Assembly: GCF_046630445.1 (NCBI RefSeq)
Contig: NC_092337.1
Location: forward strand, 361,900,001 to 361,964,000
DNA length: 64,000 nucleotides
Direction: 5' to 3'
DNA from: Rutidosis leptorrhynchoides
Taxonomy: Eukaryota; Streptophyta; Magnoliopsida; Asterales; Asteraceae
A program made the position numbers and the translations under genes. Shown here in pieces: positions 43,706-55,449 of this stretch (positions within the stretch are counted from its first letter, which is position 1; every line of letters starts with the position of its first letter). Below the pieces are notes generated by a model, which searched no databases, was not told the origin of the DNA, and worked only from the letters and a program-made list of their open reading frames with translations.

Positions 43706-44389
43706 ATGGATAGACAACTCAATATTTTAAGAGACCTACCCGGAGACATGATTGATGAAATCTTGTCTAGAGTCGGTCAGAATTCCTCGGCACAACTATT
43801 TAAGGCGAGATCAGTTTGTAAGACATTCGAAGAACGTTCCAAGAATGCCTTGGTTTATAAAAGGCTTTCGTTCGGAAGATGGGGGATATCACATTGGGAA
43901 ATCCATAAGTTACGATGTGTTTACTTTGACGCATATATTGCGGGGAACCCAAATGCTATTTTACGCAACGGGTTAAGAAATTATTTTGACTCAGTATATC
44001 CGAATATAGGACTTCGTGATTTAGAAAAAGCGGCTAACATGCAACATAAAGAAGCATGTTATGCTTACGGGTTAGTAATGTTCGCTTCTCACCAAAGTGA
44101 GAACAAGAACATCGGGCTACAACTATTAAACAAAACGTTCCCACAAGTAACGGAGTCGGTAATTGGGATAAGAAATGAGGTTTTTAGGTTATTACGAGAC
44201 TGTTGGTCATTACGTAACCCTCGTCCCTTTGACGACGTTACAACACGCTGTCTTATCAACGGCCATAACGGTTATGTTCCACAAGACCAAGGATGGGAAG
44301 TAGTCCTAGTAAAACCAGAATGCATGACTTGTTTCTGGACGTATGAATTACGTGTCTTTATTGCCTTTGCTGAACGACTTGTGTACTAG
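43706..44389 (+). CDS. F-box-like protein (At2g35280-like family) inside the Tekay element
   Basis: 227 residues from ATG at 43706. Residues 7-50 form an F-box: LRDLPGDMIDEILSRVG, then FKARSVCKTFEERSK and VYKRLSF. F-boxes bind SKP1 in SCF ubiquitin ligases. A helical part follows with AGNPNAILRNGLRNYF and LRDLEKAANMQHKEACYAYG, like the Sel1-type repeat of this plant family. A C-terminal C-X2-C pattern (CMTCFWTYELRVF) follows, as in At2g35280-like proteins. The frame has no stop or frameshift although gag-pol beside it does. It is in sense orientation, 137 bp after the acidic ORF and 341 bp before gag. TTTTACAG 15 bp before the ATG is a plausible splice acceptor. The best reading is a captured host gene; expression and SKP1 binding are untested. 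Confidence 0.75.
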   Translation: MDRQLNILRDLPGDMIDEILSRVGQNSSAQLFKARSVCKTFEERSKNALVYKRLSFGRWGISHWEIHKLRCVYFDAYIAGNPNAILRNGLRNYFDSVYPNIGLRDLEKAANMQHKEACYAYGLVMFASHQSENKNIGLQLLNKTFPQVTESVIGIRNEVFRLLRDCWSLRNPRPFDDVTTRCLINGHNGYVPQDQGWEVVLVKPECMTCFWTYELRVFIAFAERLVY

Positions 44390-44577
44390 CTAGAATTATC
44401 TTCACAACTATCTTGTATCAAAGTTATTGTGTGCTATATTTCATGCTTTATGTAAAATAAGCGGTATAGTAAGTTTGTAAAATATTGTATAAAAGTTTGA
44501 ACGTGAAATATTATTACAATCAGTTTTTCATATAGAATTGTAGTAGTTGAATTGTATATTAGCTACTAAGTATGAAC

Positions 44578-44593
44578 TTAACGGGTAGGTACT
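44578..44593 (+). repeat. Second copy of the polypurine-tract junction word
   Basis: TTAACGGGTAGGTACT is identical to 49353-49368, the bases joining the polypurine region to the 3' LTR. Here it is the left part of GGGTAGGTACTACCC, a small inverted repeat, between the F-box-like gene and gag. Confidence 0.7.
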
Positions 44594-44730
44594 ACCCGAA
44601 TTTAAACTTATAAAATGCTAATATGAAGAAAAAGCTTTTATAAATGAGTTCATATTATGCTACGAAATACTATTAACTACTCTTAATATTCTGTATGATT
44701 AACTTGTTCCATTTGACTATTTTGAAGGAA

Positions 44731-45564
44731 ATGGCACCGACTACTCGACACACCGTGAATATGAATGAAGAGGAATTTCGTACTTTTCTAGCTTCAAACA
44801 TAGCCGCGGTACAGGCTGCGCTACATACCAACAATAACCTTGGATCTGGCAGTACAGGAAATCGTGTAGGATGCACCTACAAAGAATTCACTGCCTGCAA
44901 ACCTTTGGAATTTGATGGAACCGAAGGACCGATCGGATTGAAACGGTGGACCGAGAAGGTCGAATCGGTGTTTGCCATAAGTAAGTGTACTGAAGAGGAC
45001 AAAGTGAAGTACGCTACGCATACCTTTACAGGTTCTGCGTTAACATGGTGGAATACCTATCTAGAGCAAGTGGGACAAGATGATGCGTACGCACTACCGT
45101 GGTCAGCATTCAAGCACTTGATGAACGAGAAGTACCGTCCCAGAACCGAGGTCAATAAGCTCAAGACAGAACTTAGAGGGTTACGAACCCAAGGATTTGA
45201 TATTACCACGTACGAAAGACGATTCACAGAATTGTGCCTATTGTGTCCGGGAGCATTCGAAGATGAGGAAGAGAAGATCGACGCGTTTGTGAAAGGATTA
45301 CCGGAAAGAATCCAAGAAGATATAAGTTCACACGAGCCCGCCTCCATACAACAGGCATGTAGAATGGCTCACAAACTAGTGAACCAGATTGAAGAAAGAA
45401 TTAAAGAACAGACTGCTGAAGAGGCCAATGTGAAGCAAGTCAAAAGAAAGTGGGAGGAAAACGGTGATAAGAATCACCAATACAACAACAACAGCAATTA
45501 CAACAATAATCGCAACAATTATCCCAACAATCGCAACATCAATCGCAACTACAACAAATGGCCC

Positions 45565-45616
<52 letters not shown>

Positions 45617-48600
45617 GCAACTACAACAATCATCCCAACAACAATAATAACCGCAACAACAACAACAATCAGAAGCAGCTATGCCAAAGGTGTGAAAAGT
45701 ATCACTCGGGGTTCTGCACCAAATTTTGTAACAACTGTAAAAGAAATGGTCATAGCGCGGTGAAGTGTGAGGTCTACGGACCAGGGGTTAATAGAACGAA
45801 AGGAACAAATGGTATCGGAACGAGTAATGGCGGAGCAAGTAGTGTCGGAGCAAGTTATGCAAATGTAGTTTGTTATAAATGTGGAAAACCGGGCCACATT
45901 ATTAGAAATTGCCCGAACCAGGAGAACACGAATGGACAAGGCCGCGGAAGAGTTTTCAATATTAATGCGGCAGAGGCACAGGAAGACCCGGAGCTTGTTA
46001 CGGGTACGTTTCTTATTGACAATAAATCTGCTTACGTTTTATTTGATTCGGGTGGGGATAAAAGCTATATGAGTAGAGATTTTTATGCTAAATTAAGTTG
46101 TCCATTGACGCCTTTGGATAGTAAATTTTTACTCAAATTAGCAAATGGTAAATTAATTTCAGCAGATAATATATGTCGGAATCGAGAAATTAAACTGGTT
46201 AGCGAAACATTTAAGATTGATTTGATACCAGTAGAGTTAGGGAGTTTTGATGTGATAATCGGTATGGACTGGTTGAAAGAGGTGAAAGCAGAGATCGTTT
46301 GTTACAAAAATGCAATTCGCATTATACGAGAAAAAGGAAAACCCTTAATGGTGTACGGAGAGAAGGGCAACACGAAGCTACGTTTTATTAGTAATTTGAA
46401 GGCACAAAAACTAATAAGAAAAGGTTTCTATACTGTTCTAGCACACGTCGAGAAAGTACAAACTGAAGAAAAGAGCATCAATGATGTTCCCATTGCAAAA
46501 GAATTTCCCGATGTATTTTTGAAAGAATTACCGGGATTACCCCCACATCGATCCGTTGAATTTCAAATAGATCTTGTACCAGGAGCTGCACCAATAGCTC
46601 GTGCTCCTTACAGACTCGCACCCAGCGAGATGAAAGAACTGCAAATCCAATTACAAGAACTTTTAGAGCGTGGTTTCATTCGACCAAGCACATCACCGTG
46701 GGGAGCTCCTGTTTTGTTTGTCAAGAAGAAAGATGGTACATTCAGGTTGTGTATCGACTACCGAGAGTTGAACAAACTTACCATCAAGAACCGCTACCCA
46801 CTACCGAGAATCGACGACTTATTTGATCAACTACAAGGCTCGTCTATTTATTCAAAGATTGACTTACGTTCCGGGTATCATCAAATGCGGGTGAAAGAAG
46901 ATGATATTCCAAAGACTGCTTTCAGAACACGTTACGGTCATTACGAGTTTATGGTCATGCCGTTTGGTTTAAGTAATGCACCAGCTGTGTTCATGGACCT
47001 TATGAACCGAGTGTGTGGACCATACCTTGACAAGTTTGTCATTGTTTTCATTGATGACATACTTATTTACTCAAAGAATGACCAAGAACACGGTGAACAT
47101 TTGAGAAAGGTATTAGAAGTATTGAGGAAGGAAGAATTGTACGCTAAGTTTTCAAAGTGTGCATTTTGGTTGGAAGAAGTTCAATTCCTCGGTCACATAG
47201 TGAACAAAGAAGGTATTAAGGTAGATCCGGCAAAGATAGAAACTGTTGAAAAGTGGGAAACCCCGAAAACTCCGAAACACATACGCCAGTTTTTAGGACT
47301 AGCTGGTTACTACAGAAGGTTCATCCAAGACTTTTCCAGAATAGCAAAACCCTTGACTGCATTAACGCATAAAGGGAAGAAATTTGAATGGAATGATGAA
47401 CAAGAGAAAGCGTTTCAGTTATTGAAGAAAAAGCTAACTACGGCACCTATATTGTCATTGCCTGAAGGAAATGATGATTTTGTGATTTATTGTGACGCAT
47501 CAAAGCAAGGTCTCGGTTGTGTATTAATGCAATGAACGAAGGTGATTGCTTATGCGTCTAGACAATTGAAGATTCACGAACAAAATTATACGACGCATGA
47601 TTTGGAATTAGGCGCGGTTGTTTTTGCATTAAAGACTTGGAGGCACTACTTATATGGGGTCAAAAGTATTATATATACCGACCACAAAAGTCTTCAACAC
47701 ATATTTAATCAGAAACAACTGAATATGAGGCAGCGTAGGTGCATTGAATTATTGAATGATTACAACTTTGAGATTCGTTACCACCCGGGGAAGGCAAATG
47801 TGGTAGCCGATGCCTTGATTAGGAAGGACAGAGAACCCATTCGAGTAAAATCTATGAATATAATGATTCATAATAACCTTACTACTCAAATAAAGGAGGC
47901 GCAACAAGGAGTTTTAAAAGAGGGAAATTTAAAGGATGAAATACCCAAAGGATCGGAGAAGCATCTTAATATTCGGGAAGACGGAACCCGGTATAGGGCT
48001 GAAAGGATTTGGGTACCAAAATTTGGAGATATGAGAGAAATGGTACTTAGAGAAGCTCATAAAACCAGATACTCAATACATCCTGGAATGGGGAAGATGT
48101 GCAAGGATCTCAAGAAACATTTTTGGTGGCCGGGTATGAAAGCCGATGTTGCTAAATACGTAGGAGAATGTTTGACGTGTTCTAAGGTCAAAGCTGAGCA
48201 TCAGAAACCATCAGGTCTACTTCAACAACCCGAAATCCCGGAATGGAAATGGGAAAACATTACCATGGATTTCATCACTAAATTGCCAAGGACTGCAAGT
48301 GGTTTTGATACTATTTGGGTAATAGTTGATCGTCTCACCAAATCAGCACACTTCCTGCCAATAAGAGAAGATGACAAGATGAAGAAGTTAGCACGACTGT
48401 ATTTGAAGGAAGTCGTCTCCAGACATGGAATACCAATCTCTATTATCTCTGATAGGGATGGCAGATTTATTTCAAGATTCTGGCAGACATTACAGCAAGC
48501 ATTAGGAACTCGTCTAGACATGAGTACTGCCTATCATCCACAAACCGATGGGCAGAGCGAAAGGACAATACAAACGCTTGAAGACATGCTACGAGCATGT

Positions 48601-49257
48601 GTTATTGATTTCGGAAACAGTTGGGATCGACATCTACCGTTAGCAGAATTTTCCTACAACAACAGCTATCATTCAAGCATTGAGATGGCGCCGTTTGAAG
48701 CACTTTATGGTAGAAAGTGCAGGTCTCCGATTTTTTGGAGTGAAGTGGGGGATAGACAGATTACGGGTTCGGAGATTATACAAGAAACTACCGAGAAGAT
48801 CATCCAAATTCAACAACGGTTGAAAACCGCCCAAAGTCGACAAAAGAGCTACGCTAACATTAAAAGAAAAGATATAGAATTTGAAATTGGAGAGATGGTC
48901 ATGCTTAAAGTTGCACCTTGGAAAGGCGTTGTTCGATTTGGTAAACGAGGGAAATTAAATCCAAGGTATATTGGACCATTCAAGATTATTGATCGTGTCG
49001 GACCAGTAGCTTACCGACTTGAGTTACCTCAACAACTCGCGGCTGTACATAACACTTTCCACGTCTCGAATTTTAAGAAATGTTTTGCTAAAGAAGATCT
49101 CACTATTCCGTTAGATGAAATCCAAATCAACGAAAAACTTCAATTCATTGAAGAACCCGTCGAAATAATGGATCGTGAGGTTAAAAGACTTAAGCAAAAC
49201 AAGATACCAATTGTTAAGGTTCGATGGAATGCTCGTAGAGGACCCGATTTCACCTAG
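44731..49257 (+). pseudogene. gag-pol: Tekay gag-pol with two stops
   Basis: Start chosen at ATG 44731 ([10 protein letters not shown]), since the ATG at 44695 adds 12 unrelated residues. Gag domain about residues 45-200; an Asn-rich run encoded by AAC repeats (45561-45625); zinc knuckles [11 protein letters not shown]-type and [14 protein letters not shown]; protease motif [11 protein letters not shown] (about 437); reverse transcriptase ([19 protein letters not shown], catalytic FIDD about 773); RNase H. TGA at 47533-47535 interrupts RNase H just after CVLMQ, and the frame resumes at once with [14 protein letters not shown]. Integrase follows: zinc finger ending CLTCSK, then [19 protein letters not shown] and [13 protein letters not shown]; then a C-terminal chromodomain-like part ([15 protein letters not shown]...[14 protein letters not shown]). 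TAG at 49255 falls where this family has Trp; the same frame runs on to TAA at 49330-49332. Confidence 0.9.
45561..45625 (+). repeat. AAC trinucleotide run in Tekay gag
   Basis: About 17 AAC codons interrupted near 45615, encoding poly-Asn before the zinc knuckles. Likely to vary in length between copies. Confidence 0.9.
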
Positions 49258-49333
49258 GAGCGTGAATATCAGATGAAGAAGAAATACCCGCATCTATTTC
49301 CAGAAGATTCGTCAACACCTTCAACAGCTTAAA

Positions 49334-49367
49334 ATTTCGGGATGAAATTTATTTAACGGGTAGGTAC
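49334..49367 (+). promoter_or_regulatory. Tekay 3' polypurine region
   Basis: TTTCGGGATGAAATTT then TTAACGGGTAGGTAC directly precede the 3' LTR. Purine-rich GGGATGAAA is the likely primer core. Confidence 0.65.
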
Positions 49368-52300
49368 TGTAGTGACCCGAACTTTTCCATGTTTATATAT
49401 ATTAATTGAGATTGATATTTACATGATTAAATGTTTCCAACATGTTAAGCAATCAAACTTGTTAAGATTTGATTAATTGAAATATGTTTCATATAGACAA
49501 TTGACCACCCAAGTTGACCGGTGATTCACGAACGTTAAAACTTGTAAAAACTATATGATGACATATATATGGATATATATATAGTTAACATGATACTATG
49601 ATAAGTAAACATATCATTAAGTATATTAACAATGAACTACATATGTAAAAACAAGACTACTAACTTAATGATTTTTAAACGAGACATATATGTAACGATT
49701 ATCGTTGTAAAGACATTTAATGTATATATATCATATTAAGAGATATTCATACATGATAATATCATGATAATATAATAATTTAAAATCTCATTTGATATTA
49801 TAAACATTGGGTTAACAACATTTAACAAGATCGTTAACCTAAAGGTTTCAAAACAACACTTACATGTAACGACTAACGATGACTTAACGACTCAGTTAAA
49901 ATGTATATACATGTAGTGTTTTAATATGTATTTATACACTTTTGAAAGACTTCAATACACTTATCAAAATACTTCTACTTAACAAAAATGCTTACAATTA
50001 CATCCTCGTTCAGTTTCATCAACAATTCTACTCGTATGCACCCGTATTCGTACTCGTACAATACACAGCTTTTAGATGTATGTACTATTGGTATATACAC
50101 TCCAATGATCAGCTCTTAGCAGCCCTTGTGAGTCACCTAACACATGTGGGAACCATCATTTGGCAATTAGCATGAAATATCTCATAAAATTACAAAAATA
50201 TTAGTAATCATTCATGACTTATTTACATGAAAACAAAATTACATATCCTTTATATCTAATCCATACACCAACGACCAAAAACACCTACAAACACTTTTAT
50301 TCTTCAATTTTCTTCATTTAATTTATCTCTCTCAAGTTCTATCTTCAAGTTCTAAGTGTTCTTCATATATTCTACAAGTTCTAGTTACATAAAATCAAGA
50401 ATACTTTCAAGTTTGCTAGCTCACTTCCAATCTTGTAAGGTGATCATCCAACCTCAAGAAATCTTTGTTTCTTATAGTAGGTTATCATTCTAATACAAGG
50501 TAATAATCATATTCAAACTTTGGTTCAATTTCTATAACTATAACAACCTTATTTCAAGTGATGATCTTACTTGAACTTGTTTTCGTGTCATGATTCTGCT
50601 TCAAGAACTTCGAGCCATTCAAGGATCCGTTGAAGCTAGATCTATTTTTCTATTTTCCAGTAGGTTTATCCAAGGAACTTAAGGTAGTAATGATGTTCAT
50701 AACATCATTCAATTCATACATATAAAGCTATCTTATTCGAAGGTTTAAACTTGTAATCACTAGAACATAGTTTAGTTAATTCTAAACTTGTTCGCAAACA
50801 AAAGTTAATCCTTCTAACTTGACTTTTAAAATCAACTAAACACATGTTCTATATCTATATGATATGCTAACTTAATAATTTAAAACCTGGAAACACGAAA
50901 AACACCGTAAAACCGGATTTACGCCGTCGTAGTAACACCGTGGGCTGTTTTGGGTTAGTTAATTAAAAACTATGATAAACTTTGATTTAAAAGTTGTTAT
51001 TCTGGGAAAATGATTTTTATTATGAACATGAAACTATATCCAAAAATTATGGTTAAACTCAAAGTGGAAGTATGTTTTCTAAAATGGTCATCTAGACGAC
51101 GTTCTTTCGACTGAAATGACTACCTTTACAAAAACGACTTGTAACTTATTTTTCCGACTATAAACCTATACTTTTTCTGTTTAGATTCATAAAATAGAGT
51201 TCAATATGAAACCATAGCAATTTGATTCACTCAAAACGGATTTAAAATGAAGAAGTTATGGGTAAAACAAGATTGGATAATTTTTCTCATTTTAGCTACG
51301 TGAAAATTGGTAACAAATCTATTCCAACCATAACTTAATCAACTTGTATTGTATATTATGTAATCTTGAGATACCATAGACACGTATACAATGTTTCGAC
51401 CTATCATGTCGACACATCTATATATATTTCGGAACAACCATAGACACTCTATATGTGAATATTGGAGTTAGCTATACAGGGTTGAGGTTGATTCCAAAAT
51501 ATATATAGTTTGAGTTGTGATCAATACTGAGATACGTATACACTGGGTCGTGGATTGATTCAAGATAATATTTATCGATTTATTTCTGTACATCTAACTG
51601 TGGACAACTAGTTGTAGGTTACTAACGAGGACAGCTGACTTAATAAACTTAAAACATCAAAATATATTAAAAGTGTTGTAAATATATTTTGAACATACTT
51701 TGATATATATGTATATATTGTTATAGGTTCGTGAATCAACCAGTGGCCAAGTCTTACTTCCCGATGAAGTAAAAATCTGTGAAAGTGAGTTATAGTCCCA
51801 CTTTTAAAATCTAATATTTTTGGGATGAGAATACATGCAGGTTTTATAAATGATTTACAAAATAGACACAAGTACGTGAAACTACATTCTATGGTTGAAT
51901 TATCGAAATCGAATATGCCCCTTTTTATTAAGTCTGGTAATCTAAGAATTAGGGAACAGACACCCTAATTGACGCGAATCCTAAAGATAGATCTATTGGG
52001 TCTAACAAACCCCATCCAAAGTACCGGATGCTTTAGTACTTCGAAATTTATATCATATCCGAAGGGTGTCCCGGAATGATGGGGATATTCTTATATATGC
52101 ATCTTGTTAATGTCGGTTACCAGGTGTTCACCATATGAATGATTTTTATCTCTATGTATGGGATGTGTATTGAAATATGAAATCTTGTGGTCTATTATTA
52201 TGATTTGATATATATAGGTTAAACCTATAACTCATCAACATTTTTGTTGACGTTTTAAGCATGTTTATTCTCAGGTGATTATTAAGAGCTTCCGCTGTCG

Positions 52301-52617
52301 CATACTTAAATAAGGACGAGATTTAGAGTCCATGCTTGTATGATATTGTGTAAAAACTGCATTCAAGAAACTTATTTTGTTGTAACATATTTGTATTGTA
52401 AACCATTATGTAATGGTCGTGTGTAAACAGGATATTTTAGATTATCATTATTTGATAATCTACGTAAAGCTTTTTAAACCTTTATTGATGAAATAAAGGT
52501 TATGGTTTGTTTTAAAATGAATGCAGTCTTTGAAAAACGTTTCATATAGAGGTCAAAACCTCGCAACGAAATCAATTAATATGGAACGTTTTTAATCAAT
52601 AAGAACGGGACATTTCA
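49368..52617 (+). repeat. Tekay 3' LTR
   Basis: 3250 bp, same ends and length as the 5' LTR, followed by ATAAC (52618-52622). Confidence 0.93.
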
Positions 52618-52644
52618 ATAACTACCTTTAGTGGTCTGGTTCTT

Positions 52645-53311
52645 GACTGTAGGCTATTGATTATTAGAAGATAAAAGAGAGGGACGGATTCAGGTCATGT
52701 TCACTGATTCAAAAGGAATGTACAGGATATTTTGTGATGATGATGATGATATTATTTTTTGTGTTTTTTTCAGTGTTGTGTACAGTGTTTCATATATTTA
52801 TCAAACTATGTATTTATACGTTAATATGGACAATGTTGCTATCAAGGATTCAAGGGTTTAGCCTAGTAAGTTACTACAGTCATTAGTCATTTGTACTAAT
52901 ACATTTGGCTTAATAATCCTTATAGGTTCTTTTAAGGAGTCCAAGTGTAGAGGAAAGGAAATATGCTGAGAAGTTTATGGAATACCAGGTAATTGATAGT
53001 TCTACTAGCAGTCTTTCATACTGTTTGTACTTTATAGGTATGACATGCTTTTGCTTTTGCTTGTACACTCACTAGTAAACCAATTGAAAGCATCACTAAT
53101 TAGCGCAACAATAACAATGATGTGCAATTAGTTGATTTTGTTAAAAGCAAGTTCTTGGGTGGACATGTGTCATTGTACCTTTTTTCACATCTATAAATTC
53201 TGACATGTAGTTTAATTGATGTGATTCTAACTTGTTTCGCCAAATGGAAGTTGGTTTTATTTTCGTTTTATCAACAATGTAAAAATTTGCCACTTTTTTA
53301 TTTGTTTGCAG
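52645..53311 (+). other. Non-coding interior of the CACTA-like element; one exon-like block
   Basis: TTATAG precedes a block at about 52927-52988 that ends TACCAG|GTAATT and reads RSPSVEERKYAEKFMEYQ. It looks like an exon of a captured gene, but I do not recognise the protein. Confidence 0.35.
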
Positions 53312-54243
53312 ACACGTGGGTGGAAGCAGTGGGAAGAAGAGACATACTCCCATGACCACGAATTTTCCAACGGTATGTTTTTTTGCGCAACTTTATGGTA
53401 ACAATTTCTGCCCAAGAAATAACATAAGGTAGTTGTTTCATAGGCAGACAAACTAGTTTCAAAAGTACACCAAACGGTCATTGGAGGATGTTTTTCATGT
53501 AGTTGTAGGAGTCAGGTACATATAATATGTCACCTTTAATTTCTCTATTCACCTTATTAACATTATATTATTGTTGAAATTTTCAAGCCGGTACTTTGAC
53601 TACTATGTCAAAGCTAGTAGTTATTCGATACAATATTGATGTGAGTTTTACTACTAGCTACACTTTTTATCTGTTTGCATCTCATAGTATATGTTTGTAT
53701 GATGTATTCATATATCGTAACAGTGCGCACATGTTAGGATCCCAAATCATTCCTTATTTGAACTTTAATATGTTTGACTCAATAAGGTCAAAGCTATCCT
53801 TTTATTCATGTACCCCTCTTTTGAATCGGCTAAATTGGTGCATTTACAACTTTTCAACCTATATAAACTCTAAAACACATAATTTCTGAACATGACAAGA
53901 TAATTCCATTAATCGTAAGTGACACTTATTTGGCCCTTTAAAAGTTAAATTACATAGAATAGGCCCCTGGTCAATTTTGTGCAGATTATCTTTGCTGTTG
54001 GAACTCAGCTTCAAGCCATTTTGACAAAAATGGCTATTGAAATAATGGAAAGACATGTGGTCATTCAAGGGATTCCGTTAGCGCAGGCGTCAGATACACT
54101 TTGTTCTGTTTCAGGTACTTTTTGAAATTTCAAAATTTGATCGCGTGATTTATCGACTAAGGTGTCACTAACTGCTTTACTGGTTCTTTTGTGTCCACAG
54201 AATGCTTTTCAGATTACACATTTTTTGTGGATTTGGGTGTGTA
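53312..54243 (+). pseudogene. MLO-like: MLO gene fragment with exon-intron structure
   Basis: Three blocks bounded by splice sites match plant MLO proteins, seven-membrane-span plasma-membrane proteins. Exon 53312-53372 (TTTGCAG|..CG|GTATGT) reads RGWKQWEEETYSHDHEFSN, the cytoplasmic loop. Exon 53986-54114 (GTGCAG|..TCAG|GTACTT) reads IIFAVGTQLQAILTKMAIEI followed by MERHVVIQGIPLAQASDTL. Exon 54201-54243 (CCACAG|) reads NAFQITHFLWIWV. A fourth block at about 53450-53515 (GRQTSF ... ) looks like a decayed exon. The 5' exons, the remaining membrane spans and the calmodulin-binding tail are missing. It therefore cannot make a working MLO. Introns are kept, so this is a DNA-level fragment, not a retrocopy. 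Confidence 0.82.
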
Positions 54244-54960
54244 GTAAAATTCGTTAGTTGTGTTATTTATTAATAAAAATATTATATTTAATTTTCATAC
54301 CCGGCTTTTTTGAAACTTCTGTGAACCATCAGTAACACGAGACTATTTTCTTGTGCTTGTTCAGTATGTATATAGGATCAATCCTTGCTTTCATGATATC
54401 AATAAAATACTAATTTTTAGACCTTTTGATTTGGAGCAGATGTGTTGATGTGGTTGGATGGGTGTAGAGATTCAGTTAGTTTCCACAGTTTGTTCATCAA
54501 TGCAAGCGAAGGTACATTCTGCTCTCATGACTTAAATAACTCAAAGAAAAGTATTCCATATGAGAAATTTATTTTGAATTTTCGGAGTGCTAGTGGTGAA
54601 GACGCCTTACGAGGGTGGCTGATTATGCACGTGTCTTTTGACAGTTCCAAGAGGCTTATGAAAAGATGAGTACAGTTATGCGCCTATATTGTTATCTGAA
54701 ATCTGAATCACAGGCAAAAGGATGATAGATCAATTGTTTTTAGATTGAACAGATAGTTGTATTCAGGTGTATATGGATATGATTTTCTTTGGCCAAATTG
54801 TTAGAGTACTATTTGAGAATATGAACATTGCTTTGAAATGTAGTTGATCTTGAATCTTATTGAATGAGAACGATTTGTCATAAATCGTTAATTGCAGATG
54901 CAGATCTTTGTATTATTTATATTTATAACATATAATATAAATTTAATTACGTATTTCTTT
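54244..54960 (+). other. CACTA-like interior with an unrecognised 75-residue frame
   Basis: The frame at 54442-54669 (MLMWLDGCRDSVSFH ... SSKRLMKR) follows AGCAG at about 54440 and could be the last exon of a captured gene. It includes EGTFCSHDLNNSKKSIPYEK. I do not recognise it. Confidence 0.3.
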
Positions 54961-55019
54961 ATAATATATATAATAAATATAATAATATAAATTTAATTAC
55001 GATTTATATTTGACGCCTA

Positions 55020-55449
55020 GTTATTTTAACAATGTTAAGCGTGAAGAAGTAACTATTCTCTAACGATCATGTGTTAAAAGTAGTTTTATTTTTTAACAAT
55101 GATAAGCGTTACAAGTAGCTATCTTATAACATTGATAAATGTCAAAAAGTAGTTATTTCTTAACACTTGTAAGTGTCATAATGTGAAGGTATTTCTTAAC
55201 ACTTGTAAGTGTCATAAATGAATGTCTTTCTTAACACTTGTACGTGTCATAAAGTAGTTATTTCTTAACGTTTACAAGTGTCAAAAAATAATGTGTTTAA
55301 TGACACAAATAAGCGTTAGAAAATGAAAACGTTTTCTAACATCAATATTTTTGACACCAACATGAAGCGTTAACAATTATAATTAATGCATTTTTGAGCA
55401 TGAGAAAATGGTCTTAAAAGTGTTAAAAATTAAAAACTTCTTTGTAGTA
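55020..55449. repeat. Right subterminal repeats and end of the CACTA-like element
   Basis: CTTAACACTTGTAAGTGTCA occurs nearly unchanged three times between about 55169 and 55255, with looser copies on both sides and an inverted copy (TGACACAAATAAGCGTTAG near 55302). Each unit is itself nearly palindromic. The element ends TTCTTTGTAGTA. Confidence 0.65.

Larger units (their letters stand above)
39495..52617 (+). mobile_element. Complete Tekay-type chromovirus carrying an F-box-like gene
   Basis: 13.1 kb. LTRs of exactly 3250 bp at both ends start TGTAGTGACCCG and end GGGACATTTCA, with perfect ATAAC duplications. The primer site fits initiator tRNA-Met. Order: LTR, primer site, acidic ORF, F-box-like ORF, second polypurine-like word, gag-pol with a terminal chromodomain-like segment, polypurine tract, LTR. 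I see roughly 25 differences between the LTRs (under 1%), so the insertion is young. Gag-pol has stops, so this copy is not autonomous unless helped in trans. Confidence 0.92.
1247..55449. mobile_element. CACTA-like DNA transposon, disrupted by about 51 kb of nested insertions
   Basis: The left end reads CACTACAAAACA (1247-1258). The complement of the right end reads TACTACAAAGAA (from 55449 inward), matching 10 of 12 bases. Both sides are flanked by ATT (1244-1246 and 55450-55452), the 3-bp duplication expected of CACTA elements. Both subterminal regions repeat AACACTT, AAGTGTTA and GCGTTA-type motifs in both orientations, as CACTA ends do. No transposase is seen, so it would be non-autonomous. 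Its own sequence is 1247-1501 and roughly 52.65-55.45 kb, including MLO exon fragments. Everything between is later retrotransposon insertion. A 3-bp duplication is weak evidence alone; the shared subterminal motifs carry the call. Confidence 0.55.

Noticed and set aside
45376-45763. Poly-Val and poly-Thr frames around the AAC run
   Set aside because: They are other-frame readings of the Asn-coding repeat in Tekay gag.
53596-53889. 97-codon plus frame in the MLO region
   Set aside because: It falls in what should be intron or decayed exon sequence, and its residues do not resemble MLO or any family I know.
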